Positions 5,959-6,037 of a stretch of DNA of 6,037 nt are shown here, piece after piece. The stretch is taken from positions 1 to 6,037 of the forward strand of contig JAVMKJ010000040.1 in NCBI GenBank assembly GCA_031732855.1. The letters are read 5' to 3'. Source of the stretch: JAVMKJ01 sp031732855 (GTDB taxonomy: Bacteria; Pseudomonadota; Gammaproteobacteria; Competibacterales; Competibacteraceae). Position 1 is the stretch's first letter; each line of letters starts with the position of its first letter. A model generated the notes under the pieces. The model ran no database searches. It saw only the letters and a list, made by a program, of their open reading frames with translations, and was not told the DNA's origin. The position numbers were made by a program, and so were the translations under genes.

Positions 5959-6037
5959 GATCCACCTCCTTCCAGCAGCCGCTATTCCGGGATACCCCTA
6001 TTGAGTTATCCCTCCCCCTCCGACGGGTTCCGCCAAC

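Noticed and set aside
5958..5974. Sequence ATCCACCTCCTTCC resembling the 3' end of 16S rRNA
   Set aside because: The match covers only the short CACCTCCTT core; none of the flanking 16S sequence is present. It is more simply a minus-strand ribosome-site-like motif or chance.

Overview
The window looks like chromosomal DNA from a high-GC denitrifying proteobacterium. The evidence is a cytochrome cd1 nitrite reductase very close in sequence to the Pseudomonas protein, a divergent Dnr-type Crp/Fnr regulator, a ClsA-type cardiolipin synthase and a short single-RRM RNA-binding protein. A gammaproteobacterium (or possibly a betaproteobacterium) fits best; the species cannot be named from what I see. 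No rRNA, tRNA, insertion sequence, CRISPR array or phage gene was found.

Layout. Positions 1-1713 (minus strand) hold nirS, cut off by the left edge about eight codons before its expected end. Positions 1714-1892 are a divergent regulatory region with a perfect Fnr/Dnr palindrome at 1804-1817. Positions 1893-2600 (plus) hold the dnr-like regulator. Positions 2601-2898 contain no intact gene, but the minus strand keeps about 42 codons that resemble the N-terminus of a DedA-family membrane protein, probably a relic. Positions 2899-4341 (plus) hold cardiolipin synthase. Three small plus-strand genes follow: a predicted exported protein of unknown function (4443-4757) ending in a hairpin that could act as a terminator, a DUF1269-type membrane protein (4846-5376), and an RRM protein (5543-5830) followed by two hairpins, the second a strong intrinsic terminator. 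The last 114 bases hold no gene that I can see, only a 14-bp palindrome.

How the genes work together. nirS and the regulator form a recognisable denitrification module: low oxygen and nitric oxide would activate the Dnr-like protein, which would bind the intergenic box and switch on nitrite reduction. The other nir genes would be expected beyond the left edge. The right half is envelope and stress housekeeping (phospholipid synthesis, a glycine-rich membrane protein, an RNA-binding protein) with no obvious link to denitrification. I see no strong sign of an undescribed multi-gene system. The least explained items are the small exported protein and the DedA-like relic.
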